Assembly (NCBI RefSeq): GCF_007290395.2
Contig: NZ_CP041656.2
Span: 186,001 to 250,000 of the forward strand
Direction: 5' to 3'
DNA: 64,000 nucleotides
DNA from: Bradyrhizobium cosmicum
GTDB lineage: Bacteria; Pseudomonadota; Alphaproteobacteria; Rhizobiales; Xanthobacteraceae
Shown: positions 63,139 to 64,000 of the stretch, one piece after another
Layout: the number at the start of each line of letters is the position of its first letter
How positions within the stretch are numbered: the first letter of the stretch is position 1
Position numbers and translations under genes: made by a program
Notes under the pieces: model-generated
What the model was told of the DNA's origin: nothing
The model's input: only the letters and a program-made list of their open reading frames with translations
The model's database searches: none

Positions 63139-64000
63139 TTATGAAAACAGGATAATCGACAAGCGCTTGCGTCCCTCGACCGTCGCCTCATCCGCGCCGC
63201 CCCAGGCCTCGAAGAACTGCACGAGCTGCTTGCGGGCACCGTCGTCGTTCCATTTGCGGTCGCGCTTGATGATCGCGAGCAGCTGCTCGGTGGCCGCCGC
63301 GCGGTTGCCTTGCGCGTTGAGTGCGGTCGCAAGGTCGAAGCGGGCCTGATGATCGAGCGGGTTTGCGGCGACTTTCTGTTCCAGCTCTGCCACCGGCCCA
63401 AGCTGCTCCGCCTGCTCGGCAAGATCGATCGCGGTCTGCACGGCTTTCACGGCGGGATCGTTGCGCTTGGATTCCGGCACCATCGCCAGCGTCTGCTTGG
63501 CCTGCTCGATCGCGCCGGAAACGGTGTAGCATTTCGCAAGGCCCGCAAGCGCCGCGATGTTGGTCGCGTCGTGCTGCAGCGCTTCGGCGTAGATCTGCGC
63601 AGCCGCCGCGGCATCGCCCTCGGCAAGCACGGCGTCGGCCTCCTGCACGATCTCGGCGATGTTGACCTCGCCCGGCGCGGTGACGCCCTTGGTCAGCTTG
63701 TCGATGAAGGCGTTGAGCTGGCTCTCCGGCACCGCCCCCATGAAACCGTCGGCCGGCTGGCCGTTGACGAAGGCGATCACGGCCGGGATCGACTGGATGC
63801 CCATCTGGCCCGGGATGGCCGGGTGCTGGTCGATGTTCATCTTGACCAGCTTGACCTTGCCCTTGGCCGCCTTGACGACCTTTTCGAGGATCGGGGTGAG
63901 CTGCTTGCAGGGACCGCACCACTCCGCCCAGAAGTCGATCAGCACCGGCTGGCGCTTCGATTCCTCGATGACGTCCTTCACGAAGGTCTGGGTGGTGGTG
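63139..64000 (-). CDS. Thioredoxin-TPR co-chaperone (YbbN/CnoX-like, incomplete)
   Basis: The C-terminal part of a thioredoxin-fold protein; its start lies beyond the right edge. The frame is open to 63999, giving about 286 visible residues. An intact WCGPC active site (FWAEWCGPCKQLTP) is followed by a TPR-like helical region (LAEGDAAAAAQIYAEALQHDATNIAALAGLAKCY). YbbN/CnoX proteins protect chaperone clients from oxidation; E. coli YbbN lacks the active CXXC, which this one has. Confidence 0.9.
   Translation of the reverse strand, partial: TTTQTFVKDVIEESKRQPVLIDFWAEWCGPCKQLTPILEKVVKAAKGKVKLVKMNIDQHPAIPGQMGIQSIPAVIAFVNGQPADGFMGAVPESQLNAFIDKLTKGVTAPGEVNIAEIVQEADAVLAEGDAAAAAQIYAEALQHDATNIAALAGLAKCYTVSGAIEQAKQTLAMVPESKRNDPAVKAVQTAIDLAEQAEQLGPVAELEQKVAANPLDHQARFDLATALNAQGNRAAATEQLLAIIKRDRKWNDDGARKQLVQFFEAWGGADEATVEGRKRLSIILFS

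Overview
The window is a G+C-rich alphaproteobacterial chromosome segment, most probably Bradyrhizobium or a close relative in the Nitrobacteraceae. The grounds are the G+C-rich code, the arrangement hslV / UPF0314 membrane protein / hslU, DUF2628 inside the histidine cluster, the dispersed inverted repeats of rhizobial type, and an intact origin-proximal block (smr, mltA, Tim44-like, secB, dnaQ, coaE, maf, PPDK regulator // hemJ, rho, mnmE, mnmG, rsmG, parA, parB, holA, lptE, leuS). I did no database search; names rest on motifs, lengths and gene order. About 65 protein genes are supported. I found no rRNA, tRNA, insertion sequence, prophage or CRISPR array.

Layout. 1-3.7 kb: end of a Flp/Tad pilus cluster (cpaC fragment, cpaD, cpaE, then a convergent tadD-like lipoprotein). 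3.7-8.8 kb: PilZ protein, ComM/YifB ATPase, a secreted unknown, a hybrid sensor kinase. 8.9-13.8 kb: leftward histidine run hisB-DUF2628-hisH-hisA-hisF-hisE, then coaA. 14-16.5 kb: HslVU protease. 16.5-20.5 kb: membrane unknown, Smr, MltA, Tim44-like. 20.9-24.2 kb: SecB and DnaQ/CoaE/Maf/PPDK regulator. 24.2-24.7 kb: divergent intergenic region that is my best candidate for the replication origin. 24.7-33.3 kb: hemJ, rho, mnmE, mnmG, rsmG, parA and parB, all rightward, with six parS or parS-like sites. 33.5-37.8 kb: holA, lptE, leuS. 38-40.7 kb: two GGDEF proteins tail to tail. 40.8-46.2 kb: PLP-binding protein, hydratase, YkuD protein, a CenR/OtpR-like response regulator with a cyclic-nucleotide-binding partner, xthA, lolA-like. 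46.3-50 kb: ftsK and an aminotransferase. 50.9-56.3 kb: two glnK-amtB operons flanking clpP and an ArsR/SRPBCC pair. 56.5-64 kb: GYF-like membrane protein, tesB, ubiH-type hydroxylase, Trm112-like, a TetR regulator with twin operators and its divergent membrane-protein target, PepSY, cytochrome b561-like, LON-domain protein, and an incomplete thioredoxin-TPR protein.

How it works together. The centre of the window is chromosome-maintenance machinery: a probable origin (TGTGG triplet, an inverted pair of TTTGTTCACA, five GANTC methylation sites in 58 bp, a CtrA-like box), the parABS system with clustered parS palindromes 4-6 kb away, and DNA polymerase III subunits dnaQ and holA nearby; ftsK lies further right. 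Genes on either side mostly point away from 24.2-24.7 kb. The second theme is nitrogen sensing: two PII/Amt pairs, only one of which has a recognisable sigma-54 promoter. The most informative regulatory sites are the origin candidate, the parS cluster, the twin TetR operators at 60.67-60.73 kb and the ArsR operator palindrome at 54.49-54.51 kb.
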